From contig NC_088715.1 of assembly GCF_963576615.1 (NCBI RefSeq), forward strand, positions 58,439,802 through 58,503,801: a stretch of DNA of 64,000 nucleotides, in the 5' to 3' direction. The DNA is from Watersipora subatra (lineage: Eukaryota; Bryozoa; Gymnolaemata; Cheilostomatida; Watersiporidae). The notes below the pieces were generated by a model, which worked only from the letters and a program-made list of their open reading frames with translations, did no database searches and was not told the origin of the DNA. Positions 48,101 through 58,300 of the stretch are shown here, one piece after another. Position numbers and translations under genes: made by a program. Numbering within the stretch: the stretch's first letter is position 1; each line of letters opens with the position of its first letter.

Positions 48101-50023
48101 ATTACGTAATTTAAAAACAATTGAATAAATATAAATAAAAAAATTACAGTATACTCAGGACAAATACAATCAATGAAGATTAATACCATAATAAGATATT
48201 ACAAATATAAGTCTCTTAACTACAAAACATCACATGAGTCTATTTGGCAAGAGTCAAGACTATTGCTACAATTTGGATGAAAAAAAAAATCTTAACTCAT
48301 TTGCTGACCGATCGATGCTCTCACGAAAATTTGTTTATGAAACTTCTGCGTGGGCATGCGCAAACACTGAATCGAATCGTGATGTAAAATTCGGTTCATA
48401 CGCAGTTGTCTTCTCCTTCTGAATCGATGAACCGAGAGAGAACAACTATCGAAAAACCGAATGCACTCGAATCGTTATCCAGCACTACATTTTACTGCAG
48501 AGCTGAGTAAATATCAAATTAAACTCTCAGCGACTTCAGTGTGATTAAACAATCACTTTCAATTGTATGACTGTTTATCTACACGACTGGCCAGCTTGCC
48601 GTAGTTTTTGTTTTTATCTCAGTTCATTCAATATAGCCGATGTATTAGGGTGTCATTATGGCTGGGCCAGAAGCAGGCCTGTTCTCTTACTTTGTAAGGC
48701 GAATCCTTAAAATGGAGGGAGATAACCTTACAAAATCATATCATGATAGAATGCATGTTATATGGCAACAGTATAACATGAGTTATGAATTATGGTAAAG
48801 TTTAATGCCGTGTTCAAAGTGCGTTATTGAAGGCATAAAAAAGTTAACTTTTGAATTTACAAATGGCAGCAACCCACGTGCTCCGGTATGCCTTAATTTT
48901 ATAAATTGTCGTAGTGCACCAGCATGTGAGAATATCTTATTGTGGCAGCGTGATGTCATGTGTCAGGATGACAAGAGTCATTTAATAAGTAGCTGAAGGA
49001 GTTGAATGACTCCCTCACAAAGTGCTGATTGCTGTTATTCTCTTATAGGAACGCTAAGAGTATCTTTATTTATTGTAACTTGTCACCTAATTTTAGCTTT
49101 CTCCGTAAAAAGTTGGTTTACAGGTATTTTGTTAAAATTCGGTTTGCCAAAATACACATTTCCGAAAGGCCATTTGTCGAAATTGAAGCTTTTCGTCGCA
49201 AAGCGTAGTTTTGCTCGAAAATTTAGGCTATTAGTCGAAAACTCGAGCCATTTAGTCAAAAATAATAATATTGGACAAAAATATTATTAATGCTAAGTTT
49301 TTACCAATTAATTAAATTTATATTTAACACAGTTTAGCTTTATAATTTTGTACTTGCTCTGACAGCTAAACATATGCTATGTTATAGTTGTTATTCAATA
49401 AAAATACTTCATCCGCAATTTTGATACGCACACAACTTATTTTTAATGAAATTCTGATACATACGGGTTGTAATAATACATACATCTACAGCGTATTGCG
49501 TGTTCCCTTGATTCAGGATCTAAGCTGTTATGCAAAATTAAGTTTGTTGAAAGCTACCACAATTTTACCGAGATGCATGTTTAGGTGTTTACAAAGCTAT
49601 ATCTAGTAAAATCTTTTGAGATTGCATAGTTTGAGATTGTTAAAGCTATATAAGTACATTTTAGGAATTATAGCATAAAGATAGTGTTATAAATCACATT
49701 TTTCAATAGTCTTCAATTTTGACCAATAATCTATGTATTCAACTTATAGTCGGTCAGCAACAACTTTTTCGACCACAACGTTTTTGAATAAACATCTATT
49801 TACTTGAGATGTTACAGCGTTACACTCAATAAGAGGTAACAATGTTGTCTGAATGTTTGCGGTTGTTGTCAGGAGGCACAGAGATGAGGATGAAGAATAC
49901 CCTAGGAGTAAGTCGGATAGGTCAGACAGGGATAGGGACAGGGATCGAGACAGAGATAGAGACAGGGACAGACATAAGAAGAGCAAGCGATCACGACGAG
50001 AATATGAAGGGGACTCTTCTTAG
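30158..50023 (+). CDS. FIP1L1: Fip1-like pre-mRNA 3'-end-processing factor
   Basis: Fip1 bridges poly(A) polymerase to the CPSF complex in the nucleus and binds U-rich RNA upstream of the cleavage site. The ten exons are 30158-30248, 31354-31598, 31965-32133, 32420-32532, 34440-34536, 35417-35540, 36250-36437, 40681-40867, 45762-46253 and 49873-50023. Their phases all agree and sum to 618 residues, against about 594 in human. The exon 2 donor (gtgtcg) is weak, and gtacag 11 bases earlier is the alternative. Residues 1-112 are acidic, with DESWLYG and the conserved [13 protein letters not shown]. The Fip1 motif spans exons 3 and 4 ([20 protein letters not shown], then TWKTYC). Exons 6-8 encode a proline-rich linker ([15 protein letters not shown]). 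Exons 9-10 encode the Arg/Asp/Glu-rich tail with [15 protein letters not shown] at the end. Order and motifs match metazoan FIP1L1 closely. Introns range from about 0.3 to 4.9 kb and hold many repeats. Confidence 0.93.
32752..34120. mobile_element. TA-flanked mariner-like non-autonomous element
   Basis: The left end TACTGTAAAACCTGTATTTG and the right end (complement TACCGACAAACCTTTATGTG) are imperfect inverted repeats, each continuing into gaacacca. The left end is followed by five or more degenerate copies of tttgaacgccact, and related gaacgccacc words lie near the right end. A second copy of the right end lies at about 41630-41706 in intron 8. No transposase domain could be recognised. The element lies in FIP1L1 intron 4. 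Confidence 0.55.
34733..34822. repeat. About 28-bp tandem repeat, three copies
   Basis: Three units of tctagagtgctgggtattat followed by atatgg. The gtgctggg core matches the terminal sequence found, inverted, at about 35222-35234, so these may be repeated ends of a hAT-type element. Confidence 0.6.
34823..35235. mobile_element. Possible hAT-type relict
   Basis: The right end reads, in complement, CTAGTGCTGGGTGTGGGTAA. The left end is probably one of the tagagtgctggg units before 34823. No exact 8-bp duplication was found, so the boundaries are uncertain. The element lies in FIP1L1 intron 5. Confidence 0.35.
37840..38465. repeat. 25-bp minisatellite, about 25 copies
   Basis: The unit is ggcaccgagcatatgtgtct followed by gttaa. 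Variants (acgtgt, gttagg, cactgag) recur in an ordered way, suggesting two-unit and three-unit higher-order duplication. The array lies in FIP1L1 intron 7. Confidence 0.92.
39092..39784. mobile_element. TA-flanked mariner/pogo-type MITE, 693 bp
   Basis: The ends CAGTAGGCGCTCCTGCGGCG and (complement) CAGTAGACGCTCCTATAACG are flanked by TA at 39090-39091 and 39785-39786, as for Tc1/mariner elements. No transposase is present. The interior (39574-39604) contains one copy of the unit that forms the minisatellite at 432-975. Confidence 0.75.
40219..40300. repeat. Dispersed repeat fragment
   Basis: The phrase aaacttggagttgtcctcta matches the repeat near positions 80-101. The following tctttcagcgatatacaac resembles ctttccgcgcgatacatgac at the window start. 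Confidence 0.5.
40905..41200. repeat. Degenerate ~42-bp tandem repeat
   Basis: About six diverged units share a ggtcatctctgtcagatatc then tgctatagcaa pattern. The array begins about 40 bp after the FIP1L1 exon 8 donor. Confidence 0.6.
42132..42295. repeat. About 115-bp tandem duplication
   Basis: The phrase tactagtaccctggtagtct, then attgtgctgtgaaagattgt, occurs twice. Each copy is followed by a gagaataagta tail. It lies in FIP1L1 intron 8. Confidence 0.75.
42414..43312. repeat. Inverted repeat with ~175-bp arms
   Basis: The arms 42414-42590 and 43141-43312 are imperfect reverse complements. Shared phrases include ttcaccatgtctt(g/a)ctctg, gtgattacaagc and cgcagccat(t/c)acgaaaac. The loop holds two tcacgtga-type palindromes near 42632-42652. 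No ends or target duplication were recognised. Confidence 0.65.
43401..43545 (-). repeat. tRNA-derived SINE, minus copy
   Basis: Read on the minus strand, the sequence has a near-consensus A box (tagcttagtggatagcg) and a weak B box (ggtttccaaattc). It continues through gagcgaag and acaggttttccg-like tail phrases to ataactggacatacgggtga. The plus copy at 44000-44130 shares the tail. Confidence 0.5.
43823..43860. repeat. Dispersed module, copy 2
   Basis: The phrase actataataagagctgtgtc, followed by tgaagcca, matches copies near 250 and 51546. Confidence 0.5.
44000..44130 (+). repeat. tRNA-derived SINE, plus copy
   Basis: A B-box-like gagttcaaattc at about 44059 is followed by gtgcgaagcgcattttccgt and acaactggacacacgaatga. 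This is the mirror image of the copy at 43401-43545. Related sequence on both outer and inner flanks (gagtaactta(g/a)gctag) is also inverted. Confidence 0.5.
45030..45490. repeat. 30-bp minisatellite, about 15 copies
   Basis: The unit is gcatcagtggtatgttagtc followed by attctcctat. A variant (gtgtggcagtagtatttt) recurs at regular intervals, pointing to higher-order units. The period is a multiple of three, so frames stay open on both strands. The array lies in FIP1L1 intron 8, about 270 bp before exon 9. Confidence 0.9.
46591..47552. repeat. Direct repeats around a transposon gene fragment
   Basis: About 105 bp at 46591-46696 recurs at 47441-47552, with ccacaag(t/c)tgttggttcatc, then aaaggcctcc, then tttatagcttagcatga. 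The two copies flank the HIRAN-like fragment. Confidence 0.65.
47024..47343 (-). pseudogene. HIRAN-like transposon-associated protein fragment
   Basis: On the minus strand, a segment after an acceptor (attcgttttag) reads [20 protein letters not shown], then [20 protein letters not shown], then [18 protein letters not shown]. The pattern (R-x-x-x-N-x-x-D, then V-x-x-LP-x-E-I, then GG and RRS) resembles HIRAN-like modules often found in repeat-associated proteins of invertebrates and fish. That assignment is from memory of the pattern. The segment has no start codon and upstream sequence carries stops, so it is a fragment, lying antisense in FIP1L1 intron 9. Confidence 0.4.
47812..48487. mobile_element. 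hAT-type MITE, 676 bp
   Basis: The octamer CATTTTAC flanks the element at 47804-47811 and 48488-48495. The right end is, in complement, TAGTGCTGGATAACGATTCG. The left end TATAGCTGTTCGATG is a diverged match, and both continue with tgcattc and gttgtt words. The 8-bp duplication points to hAT. No transposase is present. Confidence 0.6.
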
Positions 50024-50196
50024 TTTACTGTCGTGTCGCCACATCACTCTTGTTAAATAGGAGTGGTATTATAGCCAAACACACTTCCTCATTAACTGCG
50101 CTGCTCACTGATCTTGTGTTAAACCCGTGTTTGGAGGGCAGGTTAGACGCTAGGCCGACCTTGGCCTAGCATTCGAGCAGGTTGTTATGTACATAA

Positions 50197-50202
50197 AATA
50201 AA
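50197..50202 (+). promoter_or_regulatory. Likely FIP1L1 poly(A) signal
   Basis: AATAAA lies 174 bp after the FIP1L1 stop codon (TAG at 50021-50023). It is followed by a GT-rich stretch (tatgtgctggttgtct) at about 50233, the usual arrangement for cleavage near 50215-50230. Confidence 0.65.
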
Positions 50203-50259
50203 TACTAGGCTTTCAATCTGTACATAAATTAGTATGTGCTGGTTGTCTCTACGATGTTT

Positions 50260-51530
50260 GTAAATATAAGTGAATGTTATATTTTATTATTTGGTTTTCG
50301 ATTAATTCTGGCCAACTTTCTTGCATTGATCAAGGCATGCCGCATATGATGTAAGAATAAATGAGAAAATAACACCTTAATTCAATGTTCTTCCGCATAA
50401 AAAGCCTGCTCCATTTGTCATATAGGCTGTAGGTGATTATATTGACGTGAAATACTAAAATCACATGTTATGATCAATGGTAACAAGAGTAGATAACTTC
50501 AAGATACATGCAAGAGAAAGCAACCTTCAATCGGAAGCAGGTACTAACATAAGACGAACAATTTCATGTGCCATATTTTAACAGATTCACAGAGAAAATT
50601 GTTGTGTGACAGAGATAACACGGTCTACGAAATTCTTCAATAGTGTGCATGTCCTGTAAGACACATTCAGAACCAATTTACCATACGTGCAATTAATACT
50701 CGTCAATTGAACCCATCTTGAAGCGGTCTTAGGAGCAAATTATGTCAAGGTCATTATTTTAAACACTGACATGTTTTGTTTTACCAACCTCTTGTCTTGC
50801 CAAGGTTTTATTGTTTTACAACTATTCCAGCTCGAGTTTTTACAGCTGGGTTGCCTTTCCTGTAATCAACATCTGATGAGGCTTAGAGCATGCATGTGCA
50901 CATTTATTCTAAAGAATTTCCAATCGTTTGTATATCGGAAATTCCTCCAAAAGCTTCCAGTATTTTAGATAAGGATCTAGATGACCTTGCCATATGGAAG
51001 TTAGTCTACTAGTACTGCCAGGAAACCTGAAACATGGCCTCGTGTCTTGGAGTCTGTTTGGTTGTGTGAAAGTTGCAGATTACTGCAAAAATATCGATCA
51101 ATGAATGTTGACCGAATTTGCACACTTTGATTAGCGTTTGGGTATTTGAAAGCAAGGGGCAGTTTGTTGACTGAAGAATTTCGTCTCATTGGAACATTTC
51201 TGTAAGAAAATATTCTGCCAAGAAAACTATATGTGCATTGTATGAGATGTAAATTTTCAGGAATCTGACGTGTGTGCAGATTACAGAAGTTAAGAAATGA
51301 GAATAGTGCTTGAGAGTTTTGTGGCTGAAATATTTATTGTTGTAAGAGATCTGTCTGTCCGAAACCATGCTTATATTAGTAGGAAAAAACACATGTCACA
51401 GGAATTCAACTCAGCTATTTGGTTTCGCAGCCATGAACACTAGTAACAGCACTACTTTATCACTTTACTACGTGACGGAATAATTGTGCACATAGTTATT
51501 ACACATGATGATCTCTCATAGTGCATGGGA
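50260..51530. other. Intergenic stretch
   Basis: This stretch lies between the FIP1L1 poly(A) region and the SINE before the transporter gene. I see AT-rich sequence with no supported exon or element. Confidence 0.5.
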
Positions 51531-51539
51531 CTACTAGTA

Positions 51540-51700
51540 TACTAGTCTTTACTATAATAAGAGCCGTGTTTGTCCGTCTGTCTGAAGCCACGACTGGATG
51601 TGAAAAAAGATTGCATCACACTGGGTTTGAAATCTAGCTGTCTGCTTACTATCCAGCCATGCTACCATCTGCACCACTTGGCTACTACCATACTGAGTTG
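51540..51700 (-). repeat. tRNA-derived SINE with dispersed module copy 3
   Basis: On the minus strand, tagccaagtggtgcagatgg resembles a tRNA A box and gatttcaaaccc a B box about 50 bp later. At the other end is the module actataataagagccgtgtt, then gtctgaagcca. Confidence 0.45.
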
Positions 51701-52307
51701 TACAATAGTTGTACAGATATCACAAATGTAAATGTCTCGCAGAGCTATTATTGTACAACCTACACTACGCTGAGACTGTCAGCGTACTAGTAAAGTATAA
51801 AATCAAGATTCTAGGTCCAGCAGTTTGTGATTTCGCCAACCGCTATCATGACTTGTGACTCGGTAACAGTACTTGACAGGTAAATTTAGTGGTTTAATTA
51901 CGATATATTTATCCACTATCTGAAACCATGGAACAGTAAGTTGGACTGTTAAAAATAAGTGCTAACTTCTTCATCACGAGTACTAACCGAATACCCAGGG
52001 TGCCTTATAAATTGACATGGTCATTAGGTGCTCAGGCATGCAGGACAGCATATCTATTTAGACCCTATTTTTGTAGTTAGACAGAGTTTATGCCGTGATG
52101 CGATGAGTTGCTACCACTGCTACTGTCTATCATCTACTGCACATCATCTTCAATTTCTCTAGCGGTTAAAGAGCCGCTCGCTTCCAATCAGTATTATGCC
52201 TACTATTGATAGCCTGATAGGCCAATCATACTGTATGGTTGGCCGGTCATGGCTTGAGCTGGCATCATTGTGGCCGAAACTGTTGAGCGGAGAGCTAGGG
52301 CTGCACT

Positions 52308-55300
52308 ATGGAGAAAAGTGATAGTTTTGCTTTACAATCTTCAGAGGAAAATGGCTCTGCGGTTTCACCTGATCCTGAAAGTGGTAAAACAGGTAAGTGA
52401 CTGGATATATTTAAGAATTAGTAAATCACGCCGAGCTCTAAAGTTTAATATTTATTGAACAGTTTGGGTTAAAAAATTATTATTTAACCTGTTTAAAAAT
52501 GAGGTGCTACAACTGACCTCGTGGTTTAGTAACAACAGAAAAATTAATTTTAACTCCAGTTGAAATATTTATTTTAAAGGTAATAAAAGGGAGACATTCA
52601 ACAACAAGATAGACTTCTTGATGGCCTGTGTTGGGTACTCTGTCGGGTTTGGCAATGTCTGGAGGTTCCCATATCTCTGCTACAAGAATGGTGGAGGTAA
52701 ACTTGGATTTTTGATGTACAAATATTGCAAGAGGATTTAGGGAGAAGCTCTAAAATGGATCCAGGGTTTTATTCTTAAAGCGAAATCTTTCTCACTGACC
52801 CTTGACCCAGTCATATTCATTTGATTAGCTTTGGTATGGCACATTCTTGGGAATATTTCCGGCATAGCCTTGGTATTTCAGAACTCTGTATTCTGATACA
52901 GTAATGCAAGCAGCTGACCTTTTGACAAGTTAAAAAGTGCCTATATCTGTAAAAGATATTATTTATATTAAAACTTGGATAAGCTTCTGAAAATGAGATA
53001 TTTATATGTGAAGTACATGTATCATATTTTTGCTAGCTTTCATCAAAAACATGGAAAACTATATATTTTGAAATCTTCAGAATGTACCCAGTCTGATTCT
53101 AGTATTTCTTTTTAAAGTTTCGATCTACATATGATATTGCTCTGTAAGTCTTTGGAGTAGATAGATCCTAATTTTATTTATGTATATTTATGCACGAGTT
53201 TCCGATATTTAATAGGATTAGATGCAACAATGGAATCTAGGAAAATTGGAGTACATATTAAGGCAAAGTGGGGAAAGTTTCAAACTTTTTTTGCATTTAA
53301 GTTTTGCAAATGCAATAAAAGATTTCAAAACTTGATGCTATAGGACAAGGAAAAATTCTGATTGAGATGCAATCAAAGCCATGAAACATACTTTAGACCT
53401 GTTCTAACCGAGTTGTAACCTGACTGAGTAGATTCTTACTTTCATTACTTTTCTACATTTATAGCATTCTTTTGATAACCAGTTTAGGGGGATTATCTTT
53501 TAAGATTATCCAACTAGAAGTGTGTAAGATTGTGTCTGCAGTATGATTAGCCATTGTTCCATCCTAAATCTTTTGCTTATCACTCTATATATACTATAAA
53601 GTTCTTTGAACTTTAGAAGTTATTTATCATGCGTGTGTGTATATTTGTATTTAGAGTACTTCCCAAAGTACAACGGTGGTTAGATCTTTGTTGACTGTGA
53701 CTTTATTTCCAACCGACTGTGAAACCTGAAAGGTTTTTAAAAAACAAATTGATTCACAATCTTTAAAGCAAAATTGCTGTCTGAATCAGAAAATGTTACG
53801 TAAATTACGTGATATCAAATGTTATAACCAAAAATATTAGATAAAAGACAAGTAAACACAAAACATACCTCTGCCATACTCCAGAATATACATATAAGTT
53901 TCTTGTCCGTAATATCGTTAGAATAATGTTTGTTTGTCAATGGCACACACGCAACTGACTTGATCGAGCCAGGTGTCAGACAGTCTTTTGTGTAGTTCTT
54001 TCGAAATAATGTCTGATGACAGTTTATAGGTGAAATGAGTAAAAAATGTTTATTGAACGACCACCATGGCAAATGTAAAGGCCTGAAAAACTCATTAAAT
54101 GTTTGGCGACTCGTGAGAAAAGGCAGCTGTTTTATTGTCTTTGTAAACAGGTCAATCAAGTTGTTCTACAGTCATTTTTTATGGCAAGCGATAATAAGTG
54201 CTGTACGTATACATCCTAAGAACTGGTTTATTTTTGTAGATTTTGTGTTTTGCAAACTTTACATATACATTACATATAAATTATTTTTTACCCTGTCTTT
54301 AACCAAGGGAGTGGTAATGTCTACCCAAGCTGGGGTCTCTTACCAAAGACTTGAAAGTTTGAGCCCTCCGCAAAGCCTCGAGATCTAAGCCGTTCTCAAT
54401 ACTGTGCCTTTCTGTAAATGACTTGTGTTGATTGTTACCGGTATATACATGTATATGTATCTACACCTATATGTGTATATATACCAATATGTGTATATAC
54501 ATATATATACTTACCATCTCATGCATGATTGTCCCAAAATGATAGTTAACGCCAATAAAACAAAACATATATATATACATGTATATATTTTTCTATTGGC
54601 AATAGCTACCACATTGCGACATGCCTGAGATGGTTTCTTCTGTTCAAGTGAATACAAATATTTTATGATGATAGGAGGTTGTGCTTTATAAAGGGAAGTA
54701 GCCCTTTCATCATACCAACATAACCAATTTTTTATAGATATATTAACAGATGTCAAGAAATATTATACATTTGCTGATGTTTGACTTTTAAGGACTTGTT
54801 AAATCTAATAAAATGTGGCCAATAGTAATTAAAATACTATTACCTCGAACAAATACTATACCTAATGACTAATACCATATGACAAATACTATATCTAATG
54901 ATTAATACTATACCTAATGACAAATACTCTAGCTAATGACTAATACTATACCTATTGACTACTACTATAACTAATGTCTAACACTATACCTAATGACTAC
55001 TACAGTAACTATACCTATGACTAACACTATATCTATGGCTAACACCTATGACTAACACTATCCCTAATGACTAATACCTGTTACTTTGGCAATTAAATAG
55101 CATCATACTTGACTGTTATTGCTAAAATTGCTAAAATCATAAAGGAATAAATTTTAAATATTTGAAAACAAAGTTGCGTTTTGAAATTAATATGCTAATG
55201 CAATAGTTTTTAATGGCTGAAACCACAAAAAAATAAATTAGGTAGTAATAAACTGTCAAATATGCCAAAACTAGCCATTTGATGTTGACCAACCAGAATT

Positions 55301-58300
55301 ACATAAAAAACCATGACCATCTCTACCTCATATACATGAATAGGAAGTTGCAGATGTCTCACCAGTGTATTGCAAGCTGTAATTGGTATGCAGCACATGC
55401 GCAAGATTGACTGATAGAATACTGATATTTGAAAATACATGTATAATACCTACTGACCAATCAATAGGTTTGGTCAATTAAAATTGGTTTCAAGCAGGCC
55501 TGTATTCCCCGGTTGCTAATGTTAGGCGACTAATTATGAGCATATGGGTGTTTGGAGGGGGCGGTGTCAGCCCCCCAACAAGTTTCTTTCATGTAGGGCT
55601 TCAACCGGGCATCTCATGTAAAGTTTTAAAAAATTTTATCGGAAAGTATAAACATTTTTTCTATTATTTGAGATTTATTTGTTTTAGGTGATGTGACTAC
55701 CATGACGTTTTCAGATTGACATAGGCTAAACTTGACTGCAGTTAATACGCTCAGAAAAAAGAAATCTTTTTCTTTTGAGCGTTTCAACAAAGTTGAATTT
55801 TGCCGATTTTATTTTAAGTTCATTCGAAGGTTTCTACCATTGAACTCAAAACCCCTGGAATGGCAGAGGTCATTTGCGAGTACGAAAATCCGGCCTACAC
55901 CATTTTCAGTTACGTTTTGAGTTAATTTCATTGTGTTCGATGTGAGAAGGAAATCTAATTTCAGATTTAACAGCTATGGAAGATCACTAATACTCCGCTG
56001 AATCAATTGAACAGACTACTGAGATTACTACTAATAATTTATGTAAGAGAGAGAAGCATACCTATGTGTTGTTTTTATCGAAATGCTTCATGTGCTAAGT
56101 TTTTCCATATGCATTTATGCATATGTAATATAAATTTTAATATAATGGAACAGTTGTTATTTGCCTGGATATATCATTTGCTGGGTTTATGCACCTGTAA
56201 TACAACAGTTTGTATGAATAACATGGTCAACGAAAATCTATTTTACATCTACTTATCTGATATATCCCACTCCATATGTTATAAATAGGTTTTCTTTTAT
56301 CAGGACACTCTAAACGTTGTGTAGGAAGAGTTTTCATTAACACCCAGCTAGAAAATAACTATTCAACATGTACATTTCTGTCATTTTTCACCATTTGTTC
56401 ACAAACGGAACTAGCATTCGATTAGTTCTCCAATATGGTGCATACGTTACGTATCACTATCAACGTAAAAGTCAGGTGATTGCCATTTCAGGGGTTTTAA
56501 GTTCAATGGTTTCTACGCTTTCGTTGGGTCATTGCCAAACGGATGTTTGTTAAAACTTGACCTTTTGCAAACCTTTATAAAAATCGTTAACAACAATATT
56601 TTACCGATGATGATAATAATGACGCCCAAAAACTATTAAAAGTTGACGTTTATCTCAATGGCTTGGAAGAAAGTGATAAAAACCGTTCCCGTAGCCGTTG
56701 GGCAAATAACTGTTCGAGTTAATGATGTTGAGGTCGAGTTATCTAAAAAAATTTATCATTATGTGGAAACGGACCAAACAAATCTGTTCGAATTAACCTT
56801 GTGTTTGAGATGAAATGTTACATTTTATCCGAGGGCGAGTTATCCTAGTTTGACTGTACTTAGCTGCCAAAAAATCCTAAAAAGTTGGGGCGGCTCAGCT
56901 GGCCAGCCGCCCCAGTGAATACGGACCTGGTTTCAAGCAATAAAATGGAAAGCACACAGGGCTATATCATCTTACTACGGACAGTTTCTCTGCTACCTAG
57001 ATAAGTGAAGAAATGGAAGATGCACTCATTGAAGCTTGACTTGCTTTTGTTGCTGTTGTTATAAGGCTAGCGAATAATGAGCCTTCTTTATCAAAGGGTG
57101 AGGGTTATTACCTTTCTCACACTGTTAACATTAAACCATAATTGTCACGAACAACTTTTATCGTAATTACTAGGTAAATCAGACATGCTGATTCTGATTT
57201 TTTACTCAAAATAAAGATTAGTCTACTAACTTTCAGAGTAATGAAGGCTTTTTTACAGCGTTTTAACACCGGTCTCGAAAACAACACGATCGGCACAACA
57301 AGCTCCGCCCATAAATACGTGACGTAACCTAGCTTTTTAAGAACAGATGTTACGTAGGGATGTTTAGACCGATTTAGAATAATAGAGATGGGTGTTTTAA
57401 AATCCATTAATATCTAAATTCAGCCTTAAAAATAATATCAGTCTTTTCTGAAAGGTAGATAAGCTATTTAGCATTGCATATTTAAAAAAAGCTCGATAAC
57501 AGCGCTAGCTTATGATAAAACCGGGCTTTTTGAGCTCATTTTTCTCGGCGTTCAGCCCATTTAAACATCATGTAACAAGCTACGAGCAATTTTAAATAGT
57601 TTATATACCTTTCATAAAAAACTGAAATTATTTTACAGGCTGGATTTAGATAATAATGGATTTTAAAACACCCATCTCTATTATTCTAAATCGGACTAAA
57701 CATTCCTAACTTCCGTTCCTGAAAAAGCTAGGTTTCGTCACATATTTATGGGTGGAGCTTGTAATGCCGATTATGTTGTTTTCGAAACGGATATTGAAAC
57801 GCTTTAAAAAAGCCTAAATGACTTTGAAGGTTAGTGGACCAATCTTTATTTTGAGTACAAAATCGGAATCAGCTTGTCTGATTTACCTAAAATATACAAT
57901 AAAAGTTGAACGTGACAGTTATGGTTTAAGGAAGCTCGATAGAGAAATAGAAAGATGCTTCTAGTCAACAACTATTTCAATGGTTTAATTGATACATTAA
58001 TTCAGGTTGTATGGCAACTGAGCTGATATTTGCAACATCACTACTAGCCGCATGTCTGTGGCATCTGCGTGATGACCTGCAGCCATCATCGCATGTCATT
58101 TGACCACTAATAGAGAATTTGATATGAGCTATTTAATAACTAACTAGCTTGGATGTCTGGTGCTAAAATGCCCACACAGTTAAAATGTACCAGATCGCAG
58201 CCTACTGCTCCCTGTTCTGTCTTTAGGCGCCTTTCTTTTGCCCTACTTCATCATGGTGGTTTTGGCTGGAATACCAATGTTCCTTTTGGAGGTCTCCATT

